A stretch of DNA of 64,000 nt, taken from Acinetobacter wuhouensis (GTDB taxonomy: Bacteria; Pseudomonadota; Gammaproteobacteria; Pseudomonadales; Moraxellaceae). Shown piece by piece: positions 37,594 through 45,939 of this stretch. The notes beneath the pieces were generated by a model that saw only the letters and a program-made list of their open reading frames with translations, searched no databases and had not been told where the DNA came from. The stretch is from NCBI RefSeq assembly GCF_001696605.3, contig NZ_CP031716.1, forward strand, positions 434,001 through 498,000, written 5' to 3'. The translations under genes and the position numbers were made by a program. Within the stretch, counting starts at the first letter, position 1; each line of letters starts with the position of its first letter.

Positions 37594-38244
37594 ATGAAAA
37601 AATATACCGTTGAACAAGGTATCGTTGCACCTTTAGACCGTGCCAATGTTGATACAGATTTAATTATTCCAAAACAGTTTTTGAAATCAATCAAACGTAC
37701 AGGTTTTGGCGAAAACTTATTTGATGAATTGCGTTATTTGGATGAAGGCTTTTTAGGTCAGGACAATTCAAAACGTCCTAAAAATCCTGATTTCACCTTG
37801 AACCAACCACGTTATCAAGGTGCTTCTATCTTGATTTCACGTGCGAACTTCGGTTGTGGTTCAAGCCGTGAGCATGCGCCGTGGGCATTGGAAGAATACG
37901 GTTTCCGTACCGTGATTGCGCCAAGTTATGCCGACATTTTCTTCAATAACAGCTTTAAAAACGGCATGTTGCCGGTGATCTTGTCTGAAGAGATTGTGGA
38001 TCAGTTATTTAAAGAATGTTTTGCCAATGAAGGCTATCAGTTGACTATTGATTTGGAAGCGCAAGAAGTACGCACACCAAATGGCGAAGCATTCAAATTT
38101 GAAGTGGATCCATTCCGTAAACATTGTTTATTGAATGGTTTGGATGATATTGGTTTAACTTTGCAAGCTGCGGATGATATTCGAGCTTATGAAGAAAAAA
38201 CCAAAGCGGCTCGCCCTTGGGTTTTTGCTGAAATTCAAGGCTAA
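37594..38244 (+). CDS. leuD: 3-isopropylmalate dehydratase small subunit
   Basis: The 216-residue swivel subunit of isopropylmalate isomerase. [12 protein letters not shown] near the N terminus and [16 protein letters not shown] are diagnostic, with the length expected for the LeuD that pairs with a separate LeuC. AGGAG precedes the ATG. A gap of 124 bases leads to a lipoprotein gene before leuB. Confidence 0.96.
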   Translation: MKKYTVEQGIVAPLDRANVDTDLIIPKQFLKSIKRTGFGENLFDELRYLDEGFLGQDNSKRPKNPDFTLNQPRYQGASILISRANFGCGSSREHAPWALEEYGFRTVIAPSYADIFFNNSFKNGMLPVILSEEIVDQLFKECFANEGYQLTIDLEAQEVRTPNGEAFKFEVDPFRKHCLLNGLDDIGLTLQAADDIRAYEEKTKAARPWVFAEIQG

Positions 38245-38368
38245 ATTTTGAATTGAATTTTAAGTTATTGATAAACATTTATGCATAGCGTGAATGCCTA
38301 ACTCTTGCTAACATGCGAAACATAACAAAAGATATGTTGATGTGGTGCGCAAGGGTTGGGACTGAATA

Positions 38369-38941
38369 ATGACAAAGTTTTTAGGCAGTAGTGTTTTAAT
38401 TGCAATATTGAGCCTGTTGTTAAGTGCGTGTCAGTCAAGTCAAATGATTGATAAGGTCAGAATCAACAAAGCTGGTTTGAAGCATCAAAGCCTAAATACT
38501 GTAACCGTTTATTGTTCAGGTGCAGAACATTGTGAATTTGCCAGATTAAATGATTTGATCATTACAGAAGAACATGGGCAGCGTGCGAATCGTAAGGCGA
38601 TTAACAAAGGTTATTTGAAACTGACAGGTGAACCTTTAGATCGTAATGGTGTTTATCTGACGATTCCACCACAGCAATATGAAATGGTGATTCGGTTTTA
38701 TCCCATTACCAAACAACATGCTGAAGTGTTCCATGTGATTCATGATTTTAAAGCGAATCAACAATATACATTCAAAATGTATCGCCAAAGAACACGTCAA
38801 GGTTCAGGCAGTTTGCTGAATGTTTCTGCGCCGACACCTTTGTGTGTCGATATGATTCAAGAAAAACGAACGATTCGCCGTTTCTGTCGCCCACATAATG
38901 CGGTGACAGGTGTGAGCGAATTTATTGAACAAAAGATTTAA
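38369..38941 (+). CDS. Lipoprotein inserted in the leu operon
   Basis: A 190-residue lipoprotein with signal MTKFLGSSVLIAILSLLLSAC (Cys about residue 21). The mature part is beta-rich and basic, with cysteines in VYCSGAEHCEF and a pair in PLCVDMIQEKRTIRRFCRPHN that could form disulfides. I recognise no family. It lies between leuD and leuB on the same strand with short gaps and is probably cotranscribed, though no link to leucine synthesis is evident. Confidence 0.8.
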   Translation: MTKFLGSSVLIAILSLLLSACQSSQMIDKVRINKAGLKHQSLNTVTVYCSGAEHCEFARLNDLIITEEHGQRANRKAINKGYLKLTGEPLDRNGVYLTIPPQQYEMVIRFYPITKQHAEVFHVIHDFKANQQYTFKMYRQRTRQGSGSLLNVSAPTPLCVDMIQEKRTIRRFCRPHNAVTGVSEFIEQKI

Positions 38942-38981
38942 TCTCACATCAGCACTATGCTGAATACAAATGGAACTACAA

Positions 38982-40061
38982 ATGTCTAAACAAATTTTGA
39001 TTTTGGCAGGTGATGGTATCGGTCCAGAGATCGTTGCCGCTGCTGAAAAAGTACTTACACGTGTCAATGAAAAATTTAATTTAGGTTTGACGTGGGAACA
39101 TGGTTTATTGGGTGGTGCTGCGATTGATGCACATGGTTCACCTTATCCAGAGGTAACTTCTGAACAAGCGAAAAAAGCGGATGCGATTCTTTTAGGTGCT
39201 GTCGGTGGTCCTAAATGGGATACGATTGAGCGTTCAATCCGCCCAGAACGTGGTTTATTGAAAATCCGTAGTGAATTAAATCTATTCGCAAACTTACGTC
39301 CTGCGATTCTTTATCCGCAATTGGCAGATGCTTCAAGTTTAAAGCCTGAGATTGTATCTGGTTTAGATATTTTGATCGTTCGTGAATTGACTGGTGGTAT
39401 TTACTTCGGTCAACCACGTGGTATTCGTGAACTTGAAAACGGTGAAAAACAGGGTTATAACACCGACGTTTATGCCGAATCTGAAATCAAACGTATTGCT
39501 AAAGTTGCTTTTGAAATGGCAAATCTGCGCGGTGGAAAAGTCTGTTCAGTGGACAAAGCCAACGTTCTTGAAGTGACAGAGCTGTGGAAGCAGACAGTGA
39601 CTGATCTGAAAGAAGCACAGTATCCAGATATCAACCTGTCACACATGTATGTAGACAATGCGGCAATGCAGCTGGTTCGTGCGCCAAAACAGTTTGACGT
39701 GATCGTGACAGGTAACCTGTTTGGTGACATCCTTTCTGATGAAGCGGCAATGCTGACCGGTTCAATCGGTATGTTGCCATCTGCATCTTTAGATGAAAAC
39801 GGTAAAGGAATGTATGAGCCATGTCATGGTTCAGCACCGGATATTGCAGGTCAAAACGTGGCGAATCCACTTGCAACGATTCTTTCTGTTGCGATGATGC
39901 TTCGTTATACCTTCCGTGAAGAAACTGCGGCAAAAGCGATTGAAGATGCTGTAGGCAATGTTTTAGATCAAGGTTTACGTACAGGCGATATCATGTCTGA
40001 AGGCATGAGCAAAGTTGGTACGGTTGAAATGGGCGAAGCTGTTGTTGCAGCTATTGCTTAA
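38982..40061 (+). CDS. leuB: 3-isopropylmalate dehydrogenase
   Basis: Oxidises 3-isopropylmalate to the keto acid precursor of leucine. From ATG 38982 (GGAAC eight bases before) it is 359 residues: [14 protein letters not shown], the [11 protein letters not shown] loop, [19 protein letters not shown] with substrate arginines, [13 protein letters not shown], and the metal-binding [25 protein letters not shown]. Ends with a terminator 15 bases on. The ATG four codons earlier lacks room for a ribosome site. Confidence 0.96.
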   Translation: MSKQILILAGDGIGPEIVAAAEKVLTRVNEKFNLGLTWEHGLLGGAAIDAHGSPYPEVTSEQAKKADAILLGAVGGPKWDTIERSIRPERGLLKIRSELNLFANLRPAILYPQLADASSLKPEIVSGLDILIVRELTGGIYFGQPRGIRELENGEKQGYNTDVYAESEIKRIAKVAFEMANLRGGKVCSVDKANVLEVTELWKQTVTDLKEAQYPDINLSHMYVDNAAMQLVRAPKQFDVIVTGNLFGDILSDEAAMLTGSIGMLPSASLDENGKGMYEPCHGSAPDIAGQNVANPLATILSVAMMLRYTFREETAAKAIEDAVGNVLDQGLRTGDIMSEGMSKVGTVEMGEAVVAAIA

Positions 40062-40075
40062 TTTTTAATGGTTCC

Positions 40076-40104
40076 AAAAAACGCAGCTTAGGGCTGCGTT
40101 TTTT
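40076..40104 (+). terminator. Intrinsic terminator after leuB
   Basis: Stem AACGCAGC/GCTGCGTT with loop TTAGG, A-run upstream and T-run downstream, so it may also serve the convergent lipoprotein gene. Confidence 0.92.
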
Positions 40105-40147
40105 ATGGTTTAATTTTCAATTTTGCTTATTGTGCTATGGTTTAGGT

Positions 40148-40555
40148 TTAGCAAGCCCGACCACTATATTGTATAGACTCTGCAATATGTTGTTTAAGCT
40201 TAAATGTGACTGTGCAATTAAAATTAACATCATAATTTGGTGTAGCAGTTGTATCATAGCGAATCACAGGTGCTCCCATTGCATTTGACCCGACTGTCGC
40301 ATTTCCTCCAGACACGGGGATGCTTAATGGTTGAAGAATGGTATAACTCAGCTCATCATCCGTGGTTTTTACAGTTTGGCTGACTTTATATCCTAATGCG
40401 CTGAAGTCTAAACTCTTTTGAATATCAGTACTATTTTGCCCAATAAACTGTTGCAGATAAGCATTTAAATCCGCAGGGCGCGTATCCAGACTTTGGCATC
40501 CAGTGATTAAACCGATACCGATGAGAGTGATCAGATAATGTAGAGGTAATTGCAT
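40148..40555 (-). CDS. Small lipoprotein, unknown function
   Basis: A 135-residue lipoprotein from MQLPLHYLITLIGIGLITGCQS (lipobox ITGC), with AAGGTG upstream. The mature part has a helical opening (DLNAYLQQFIGQNSTDIQKSLDF) recalling outer-membrane assembly-type small lipoproteins, then a beta-rich segment and two late cysteines (FNCTVTF, SGRAC). No family recognised. Convergent with leuB. Confidence 0.75.
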   Translation of the reverse strand: MQLPLHYLITLIGIGLITGCQSLDTRPADLNAYLQQFIGQNSTDIQKSLDFSALGYKVSQTVKTTDDELSYTILQPLSIPVSGGNATVGSNAMGAPVIRYDTTATPNYDVNFNCTVTFKLKQHIAESIQYSGRAC

Positions 40556-40715
40556 GATGGTCACCTTTACGGAGTTTGATTAAAAAACATTGCTTTATTT
40601 ATATAAAGTGTCATCTTAGTGTAATAAATAAGCAAAAAGTCTGTAGATGTTTACCAATCATATTAAAGACAATTGATTGATGAATTGTAAAAGAAATGTT
40701 CAAAGGATTTGAATC

Positions 40716-41084
40716 ATGAAGAAGTTTGTACTGATTGGATGTAGTTATTTTCTGCTCTCTTTTTTGCCTGCAACAGGTTTTGCGCAGGTATGCGATGCTC
40801 AAAATCTAGAGTGTGGTAAAAAGCAATTTACAATATTACAGAATGAAGTAAAGCAGAAATACCAACAACTCAGAGCAAAATTAACAACGAATCAGAAAAA
40901 GAATTTACAGTATTCTCAATTGACTTGGATGAATCAGCGTGATGTGATTTGCGGGCGTGAGATTGATAAATCGAACGCAGTTGGCTGCCATTTAAATGCT
41001 TTGCAAACACGGAATACTTGGCTAGATACACAGATTTCAATGTGTAAAGAACAGACTTGCCAAACAATCGCTTTAGATCGTTGA
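40716..41084 (+). CDS. LprI/DUF1311-family periplasmic protein
   Basis: A 122-residue secreted protein: signal MKKFVLIGCSYFLLSFLPATGFA, then a helical domain with KQKYQQLRAKLTTNQKKNLQYSQLTWMNQRDVIC, the Q...W...R...C pattern of DUF1311 (LprI-like lysozyme inhibitors), followed by paired cysteines (VGCHLNALQTRNTWL, MCKEQTC). Lysozyme inhibition is known for some members only. Ends before a bidirectional terminator. Confidence 0.8.
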   Translation: MKKFVLIGCSYFLLSFLPATGFAQVCDAQNLECGKKQFTILQNEVKQKYQQLRAKLTTNQKKNLQYSQLTWMNQRDVICGREIDKSNAVGCHLNALQTRNTWLDTQISMCKEQTCQTIALDR

Positions 41085-41122
41085 GCATAGGATTGGGTAC
41101 GAGAACGGAAGTTTGATAATGA

Positions 41123-41146
41123 AAAAGCCACTTAAATGTGGCTTTT
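41123..41146. terminator. Bidirectional terminator between DUF1311 gene and infA
   Basis: Nine-base stem AAAAGCCAC/GTGGCTTTT with a 6-base loop. Confidence 0.9.
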
Positions 41147-41160
41147 GCTTACACTAAAAC

Positions 41161-41382
41161 TTAGCGTGCGCGATAAGTAATGCGACCTTTTGTTAAATCA
41201 TAAGGTGTCATTTCAACTTTTACATTATCGCCAGTTAAAATACGAATGTAATGTTTACGCATTTTACCAGAAATGTGAGCAATCACTTCGTGACCGTTTT
41301 CTAAACGCACACGGAACATAGTATTAGGAAGCGTTTCGGTGACAACGCCTTCGAACTCGATAAGTTCCTCTTTATTGGCCAT
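41161..41382 (-). CDS. infA: Translation initiation factor IF-1
   Basis: A 73-residue OB-fold factor binding the ribosomal A site during initiation. The sequence [60 protein letters not shown] follows E. coli IF-1 nearly residue for residue. Monocistronic here. Confidence 0.98.
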   Translation of the reverse strand: MANKEELIEFEGVVTETLPNTMFRVRLENGHEVIAHISGKMRKHYIRILTGDNVKVEMTPYDLTKGRITYRAR

Positions 41383-41610
41383 AGCCTACCTGATGATCAA
41401 ATTGGAAAGGCGCAAATTATAGGCAATTTTTTATAGAAAAACAAGATTATTCGGTATTTCAAGGTGGCAGATGACTTGAAAATAGGCGAACATATTGTTA
41501 AACAATTTCTACAAAAAAAAGCGGATAAATATTGTCAGTTTGGTCAATCGACGGTAATCTAAATCAAAGGTTTTAAGTATAAATGAATAACATACAAGGA
41601 AGGGCACTAC

Positions 41611-42621
41611 GTGAGTCAGCTAACTGATGCTTCGGTTGTTTTACGATTAGGCTATCAAGCGATCCGTCGTGCAGGATTGCCGACAGAAGAAATATTATCA
41701 AAAGCAGGCGTAGCTTTGGGTCAAGTCGATCAGAATGCACGTACACCATTGAATGCACAGTTTGCATTTTGGGTGGCTGCTGAGGAAGTCAGCAATGATC
41801 CTGACATTGGATTGCACCTTGGTGAGCATTTGCCATTATACCGAGGGCAGGTCATCGAGCACCTATTCATTTCCAGTGAAAACTTTGGTGAAGGACTAAA
41901 GCGTGCATTAGCTTATCAGCGTCTGATCAGTGATGCTTTTCACGCTAAATTGATTGTTGATGATGAAGGGCGTTGTTATCTGACCAATGGTGAACAACCT
42001 TGGGGTGAAAATATTGTCAATCGTCATTTTTCAGAATGTGCTATTTCTGGAATTTTACGTTTTTTTAAGTTCATCACTGAGGGAAGATTTGAACCGATTT
42101 ATATCGATTTTAATTTTACGCAAGGTGCATCTGATGGTGAGTATTATCGTGTGTATGGCTGCCCTGTGAGTTTGGGACAAAAAGAAACGCGCTTGTATTT
42201 TGATCCATCGATTCTTGATTATCCATTGTGGCAGGCTGAACCTGAACTATTGCAGTTACATGAGCAATTGGCGATTGAGAAGCTGCAAGAACTTGCACGT
42301 TATGATTTGGTTGGTGAGGTACGCCGTGCGATTGGTTCAACGCTTGAAAGCGGTGAAACGACGCTTGAAACGGTTGCAGCACAGCTCAGTATTACACCGC
42401 GTCGCTTACGTACTCAGCTTTCGGAAGCCAATACCAGTTTTCAACAGATTCTTTCGGACTATCGTTGTCGTCTTGCGAAGAAGTTATTGGCAAATACCAA
42501 TGAGAGTGTGGAGCGGATTGTGTATCTAACAGGTTTCTCTGAGCCAAGTACATTCTATCGGGCATTTAAGCGTTGGACGAATGAGACGCCTGTGGAATAT
42601 AGAAAACGTAAACAGCGTTAA
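41611..42621 (+). CDS. AraC-family transcriptional regulator
   Basis: From GTG 41611 (GGAAGG eight bases upstream), 336 residues. An N-terminal ligand domain of the OruR/ArgR-like type (LRLGYQAIRRAGLPTEEILSKAG, then IGLHLGEHLPLYRGQVIEHLF) is followed by a helix-turn-helix pair: TLETVAAQLSITPRRLRTQLSEANTSFQQIL, then VERIVYLTGFSEPSTFYRAFKRWTNETPVEYRK. The target is unknown. It is convergent with truA across a palindrome-rich gap. Confidence 0.88.
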   Translation: MSQLTDASVVLRLGYQAIRRAGLPTEEILSKAGVALGQVDQNARTPLNAQFAFWVAAEEVSNDPDIGLHLGEHLPLYRGQVIEHLFISSENFGEGLKRALAYQRLISDAFHAKLIVDDEGRCYLTNGEQPWGENIVNRHFSECAISGILRFFKFITEGRFEPIYIDFNFTQGASDGEYYRVYGCPVSLGQKETRLYFDPSILDYPLWQAEPELLQLHEQLAIEKLQELARYDLVGEVRRAIGSTLESGETTLETVAAQLSITPRRLRTQLSEANTSFQQILSDYRCRLAKKLLANTNESVERIVYLTGFSEPSTFYRAFKRWTNETPVEYRKRKQR

Positions 42622-42639
42622 ATCTCTTTATTCTAGATA

Positions 42640-42700
42640 CCCTCCCTTAATCCCTCCCACAGGGAGGGAGACTTTCATTGTGCATTTAATGCACAATGAA
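42640..42700. repeat. Palindrome pair between AraC gene and truA
   Basis: CCCTCCC (42652-42658)/GGGAGGG (42662-42668) forms a tight hairpin, next to a perfect 27-base palindrome with 13-base arms, TTCATTGTGCATT (42674-42686) and AATGCACAATGAA (42688-42700). It probably terminates both convergent genes. The CCTCCC/GGGAGG theme also appears at 12950-13060. Confidence 0.75.
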
Positions 42701-42721
42701 ATACTCATTCTTCTTCAAATA

Positions 42722-43519
42722 TTATTCAGGCATATTGAGCCAATGTGGCCCTAAAGGCATTTTCGGTAATTCAAACTGTTCTGGATAATCGGCATGGATG
42801 AAATAAAGCCCATCAGGTGGGGCTGTGATTCCTGCTGCTTTGCGATCTTCGGCAGCAAAAATTTCATCAATATGGTCAATTTCATACAAGCCTTGACCGA
42901 CTTCAAGCAAGCACCCCATGATATTGCGTACCATATGATGTAAAAAACCATCGGCTTGAATATCCAGCACTAAATAATTGCCATGACGAATCAAACGGCA
43001 ATGCTTCACATGACGCACAGGTTGATTGGACTGACAAGCTGCTGCACGGAAACTTTCAAAGTTATGTGTACCTTCAAATTTTTGTGCTGCTTCAATCATT
43101 TTGTCTATATCTAGAGGATAGTAGGCATGTGTGACTTGTTTATGTAGTAAGGCTGGACGATTTGCCGACTGATAAACGACATAGCGATAACGACGTGCTT
43201 TGGCTTTAAAACGGGCATGAAAGTCCATGTCCATTTCTTTAATCCACTGGATAGAAATATCCTTTGGTAATTGACTGTTTGAACCCATGAGCCAACCACG
43301 TATTGGGCGAATCGCATTAGTATCGAAATGTGCCACCATATTGGTCGCATGTACGCCTGCATCAGTACGTCCTGCACCATGTAGAATGATTGGTTCATCA
43401 GCAATCTTACTGAGCACTTTTTCCATGGTTTCTTGGATACTACGCACGCCAGCCTGTTGAGTCTGCCAACCTTTATACCGCATACCACAAAACTCAATAC
43501 CAATTGCAAAGCGTTGCAT
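42722..43519 (-). CDS. truA: tRNA pseudouridine(38-40) synthase TruA
   Basis: A 265-residue pseudouridine synthase modifying positions 38-40 of the tRNA anticodon arm. Diagnostic are IEFCGMRYKGWQTQ at the start, the catalytic GAGRTDAGVHATNMVAHF (Asp in RTDAG), MDFHARFKAKARRYRYVV, and FLHHMVRNIMG. Starts nine bases after the ansA stop, so the genes are cotranscribed. Confidence 0.97.
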   Translation of the reverse strand: MQRFAIGIEFCGMRYKGWQTQQAGVRSIQETMEKVLSKIADEPIILHGAGRTDAGVHATNMVAHFDTNAIRPIRGWLMGSNSQLPKDISIQWIKEMDMDFHARFKAKARRYRYVVYQSANRPALLHKQVTHAYYPLDIDKMIEAAQKFEGTHNFESFRAAACQSNQPVRHVKHCRLIRHGNYLVLDIQADGFLHHMVRNIMGCLLEVGQGLYEIDHIDEIFAAEDRKAAGITAPPDGLYFIHADYPEQFELPKMPLGPHWLNMPE

Positions 43520-43527
43520 AATTTCCT

Positions 43528-44514
43528 CTATTCAGGCTGATGGTCTAAATGATCATACCAATGATCGTGCCATTGTTCAGAAGTCGGGTATTGTAAATAA
43601 ATTTTCAAAATTTTGGCATAAAGATCTGCCTGACTGAGTGCATCACTGACTAAAATTTTAGAATCTTGAATCCATTGACTGATCGCATAGCGTTGATCCA
43701 TACCACCAAATGGCACTTGAGTAGACAAGATAATTTGGCAACCGTTATCTTGTAGTGACTTAAAATGTTGGATAATACGTTCATTTACAGCAAGATTTCC
43801 AACTCCATACGCTTGAATAATCAAGAAATGTGGTGCTTGTTGCATCAGTGCTTCAAGATTATTTTCGAATTGTTGTAATTCAGTTGGGGTCATCATCCAA
43901 TTGAGAATATTTAAGGTCTTGGCTTTTTCAAGATGAGAAAGTTGAACATTCACAACATTTTGATTTGTTCTTAGGCTCTGATCTGCCTTTTGTCCTCTAA
44001 AAGCATCTAAGGCTGTGCTATGGGCTTTTAAAGCTGTTCGTGCATGGATAACTTGGTGGAAGAAAACCAGATAAACACCGACGGGGAGCTTTGTTACAGC
44101 ATCTAAAGCAGTATTTAAATTATCCATCGCATCGGTAAATTCACGGGTATTATCTCCCTGAATATTCAGCAAGGGGTATTGACTACCTGTGAGCACAACA
44201 TGGCATGAATCGCCTAAGAAGCGTGATAGGGTGGCACTTGCATAACTTAATGTATCTGTGCCATGAATTACCACAAAATGCTCGAAATTTTGTAATTGCA
44301 AGCTTTGAATCTGTTGAATCAGTTTGAGCCAATCCATAGCAGTACAGGCACTACTGTCTTTAATACCAGGTGCTTTAAAACATTCGATTTTAAGGTGAGG
44401 AGGGAGAACACGTTTAAGTTGAGGAATAAACTCTGTCTCTGGCATGGGTGCTAATGGTTCACCAATGCATCCAAAAGTTCCACCCATGTAAATTAGCGCA
44501 ATTTTCTTATTCAT
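43528..44514 (-). CDS. ansA: Type I-like L-asparaginase
   Basis: Hydrolyses asparagine to aspartate and ammonia. From ATG 44514 the product is 328 residues with no signal peptide, so cytoplasmic. The first catalytic Thr is in LIYMGGTFGC and the second in VIHGTDTLSYASATL; the triad Lys region (ALKAHSTALDAF-like) follows. Residue F after the first GGT replaces the common I. A longer start at 44562 is rejected because it would read through the terminator of the upstream gene. Lies between the fimV locus and truA. Confidence 0.87.
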   Translation of the reverse strand: MNKKIALIYMGGTFGCIGEPLAPMPETEFIPQLKRVLPPHLKIECFKAPGIKDSSACTAMDWLKLIQQIQSLQLQNFEHFVVIHGTDTLSYASATLSRFLGDSCHVVLTGSQYPLLNIQGDNTREFTDAMDNLNTALDAVTKLPVGVYLVFFHQVIHARTALKAHSTALDAFRGQKADQSLRTNQNVVNVQLSHLEKAKTLNILNWMMTPTELQQFENNLEALMQQAPHFLIIQAYGVGNLAVNERIIQHFKSLQDNGCQIILSTQVPFGGMDQRYAISQWIQDSKILVSDALSQADLYAKILKIYLQYPTSEQWHDHWYDHLDHQPE

Positions 44515-44544
44515 GATTCTCTGGCTCGTAATTTTCCATATCCA

Positions 44545-44577
44545 CAATAAAAAAGCAGCCATAAATGACTGCTTTAT
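44545..44577 (-). terminator. Terminator after the FimV C-terminal gene
   Basis: On the minus strand AAAGCAG-T-CATTTATGG-CTGCTTT is followed by TTTATT. It lies between the fimV C-terminal gene and the ansA start. Confidence 0.78.
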
Positions 44578-44593
44578 CTTAAATCAAATTGGT

Positions 44594-45889
44594 TTATGAC
44601 GCGATTTGATTGAGTAAAGTTTGTGATTGTTGTCGTTGTTGAGGTGTATATGCTGTTTCATCTTGGGTGAGTAACTCTCGAGCAGAAGCATATGCACCTA
44701 AGTGAATATATTGTTGAGCAAGATCTAAGTTCAACTGGATTTCATTCACTTCTGCAAGTTCAGGGAATGATTTGACCAATGGATCATTTACTTCGGCTGA
44801 TATAGCTACAGTCGCAGGGCCTGATGTATCTAAATTGAATGTAGGTGCAACAGGTACTTCTTGTTCAATAGTTTCAGTTTTTTGTTCTAGATCAAAGCTG
44901 AAACTCGGTTGAGTTTCGGTTTCACTTGGTGTGAGTTTGAATTCAGCCTCATGAGATGGCTTTAATTCTTCTAATACTGGTTCTTCAACAACAGGAGTGA
45001 GTGTAGCCTCTGCAAAATCAAGCTTAAACTCAGGCGCAATTTCAGTTGGCTTTTCAATTGATGGCTCTACCTGATTCGGTGTAAAGCTAAATTCGAGCGG
45101 TACCACTGTTTCAGCTTTAACTTCTTCTACAGGTTGCTTCGCTTCAAAAGCAGGTGCTGTAGTTGCGGTCTCCGCTGGTTCTTGCGTTGTAGGGGTTAGC
45201 GTAAACTCTAAGGGTTGAATCGGTTCAGGAGATTTTTCTGTTGCTGGTGCAGTGATTGTCGGAGCACTAAACTCAAGTGATTCAATCTTATTCTCAGTAG
45301 GTTCAGGTACAGGTTGTGCTGTTTCTGATACGGAATTAGTTTCAATTAGTGCATCAAAGGCAGTTGTATCTTTAGTTGCAGGTGCTGTTGAAACAAAAGC
45401 AATTGATTCAATTGGTTTTGTCGTTTGTGTTGTTTGGCGACGCTCTTCCGCTTGTATAACAATATCATCCAAGCCTAATGAACGAATATGCTTAATGAGT
45501 TGGTTGACTGCAAACTCATCTTTTTGAGCTAAATGAACATCGAGTAAATACAAATAAAGCTCATGCTGAGAGTTATCTTGGTTTAATGCTTGGTTTATTT
45601 TTGCTTCAGCAGATGAGTAGCTCTTATCTTTGATTAACTTTTCAATGCTTTGTTTAAGATCTACACTTAAAGATTTAGCTTCTTGCTTAACAACAATAGG
45701 AACTTCTACAACTGGGCTTTGTGTTCGTTGTGTTGTACGTGCAGTTCGGGCAACATTTTTCTTTGCTGATTTTTTATTGTTGGCTCTACTAGTACTCGTA
45801 CTATTATTTTCTTTATTGGCATCTTCGCGTTTCTTTAAAACGATAGCGACAACCAAAAGTAGAACAAATGGAATCACATACAACAACAT
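44594..45889 (-). CDS. fimV: FimV C-terminal half as a separate membrane protein
   Basis: A 431-residue protein with a good ribosome site (GGGG seven bases before ATG). It starts with one membrane helix (MLLYVIPFVLLLVVAIVLKKRED), then a basic linker, a TPR-like region (about 70-150), a long Pro/Glu/Thr-rich acidic stretch (about 170-370), and a final domain ELAEVNEIQLNLDLAQQYIHLGAYASARELL. The last part is the conserved FimV C-terminal motif that in Pseudomonas binds cytoplasmic twitching and cAMP-signalling partners. It is encoded 50 bases after the FimV N-terminal gene, which lacks these parts. Confidence 0.8.
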   Translation of the reverse strand: MLLYVIPFVLLLVVAIVLKKREDANKENNSTSTSRANNKKSAKKNVARTARTTQRTQSPVVEVPIVVKQEAKSLSVDLKQSIEKLIKDKSYSSAEAKINQALNQDNSQHELYLYLLDVHLAQKDEFAVNQLIKHIRSLGLDDIVIQAEERRQTTQTTKPIESIAFVSTAPATKDTTAFDALIETNSVSETAQPVPEPTENKIESLEFSAPTITAPATEKSPEPIQPLEFTLTPTTQEPAETATTAPAFEAKQPVEEVKAETVVPLEFSFTPNQVEPSIEKPTEIAPEFKLDFAEATLTPVVEEPVLEELKPSHEAEFKLTPSETETQPSFSFDLEQKTETIEQEVPVAPTFNLDTSGPATVAISAEVNDPLVKSFPELAEVNEIQLNLDLAQQYIHLGAYASARELLTQDETAYTPQQRQQSQTLLNQIAS

Positions 45890-45939
45890 TTTATTTCCCC
45901 TTCATTGAGTACAATGAATTAATATCCTTTAATGCAACT

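Noticed and set aside
44515..44562. N-terminal extension of ansA
   Set aside because: The longer frame reads through the terminator of the upstream gene and has no family similarity; MNKKIALIYMGG at 44514 is the natural start.
45890..45939. Sequencing frameshift explaining the split fimV
   Set aside because: The second gene has its own strong ribosome site and starts with a proper membrane helix, so it is set up as an independent gene; comparison with relatives could still overturn this.
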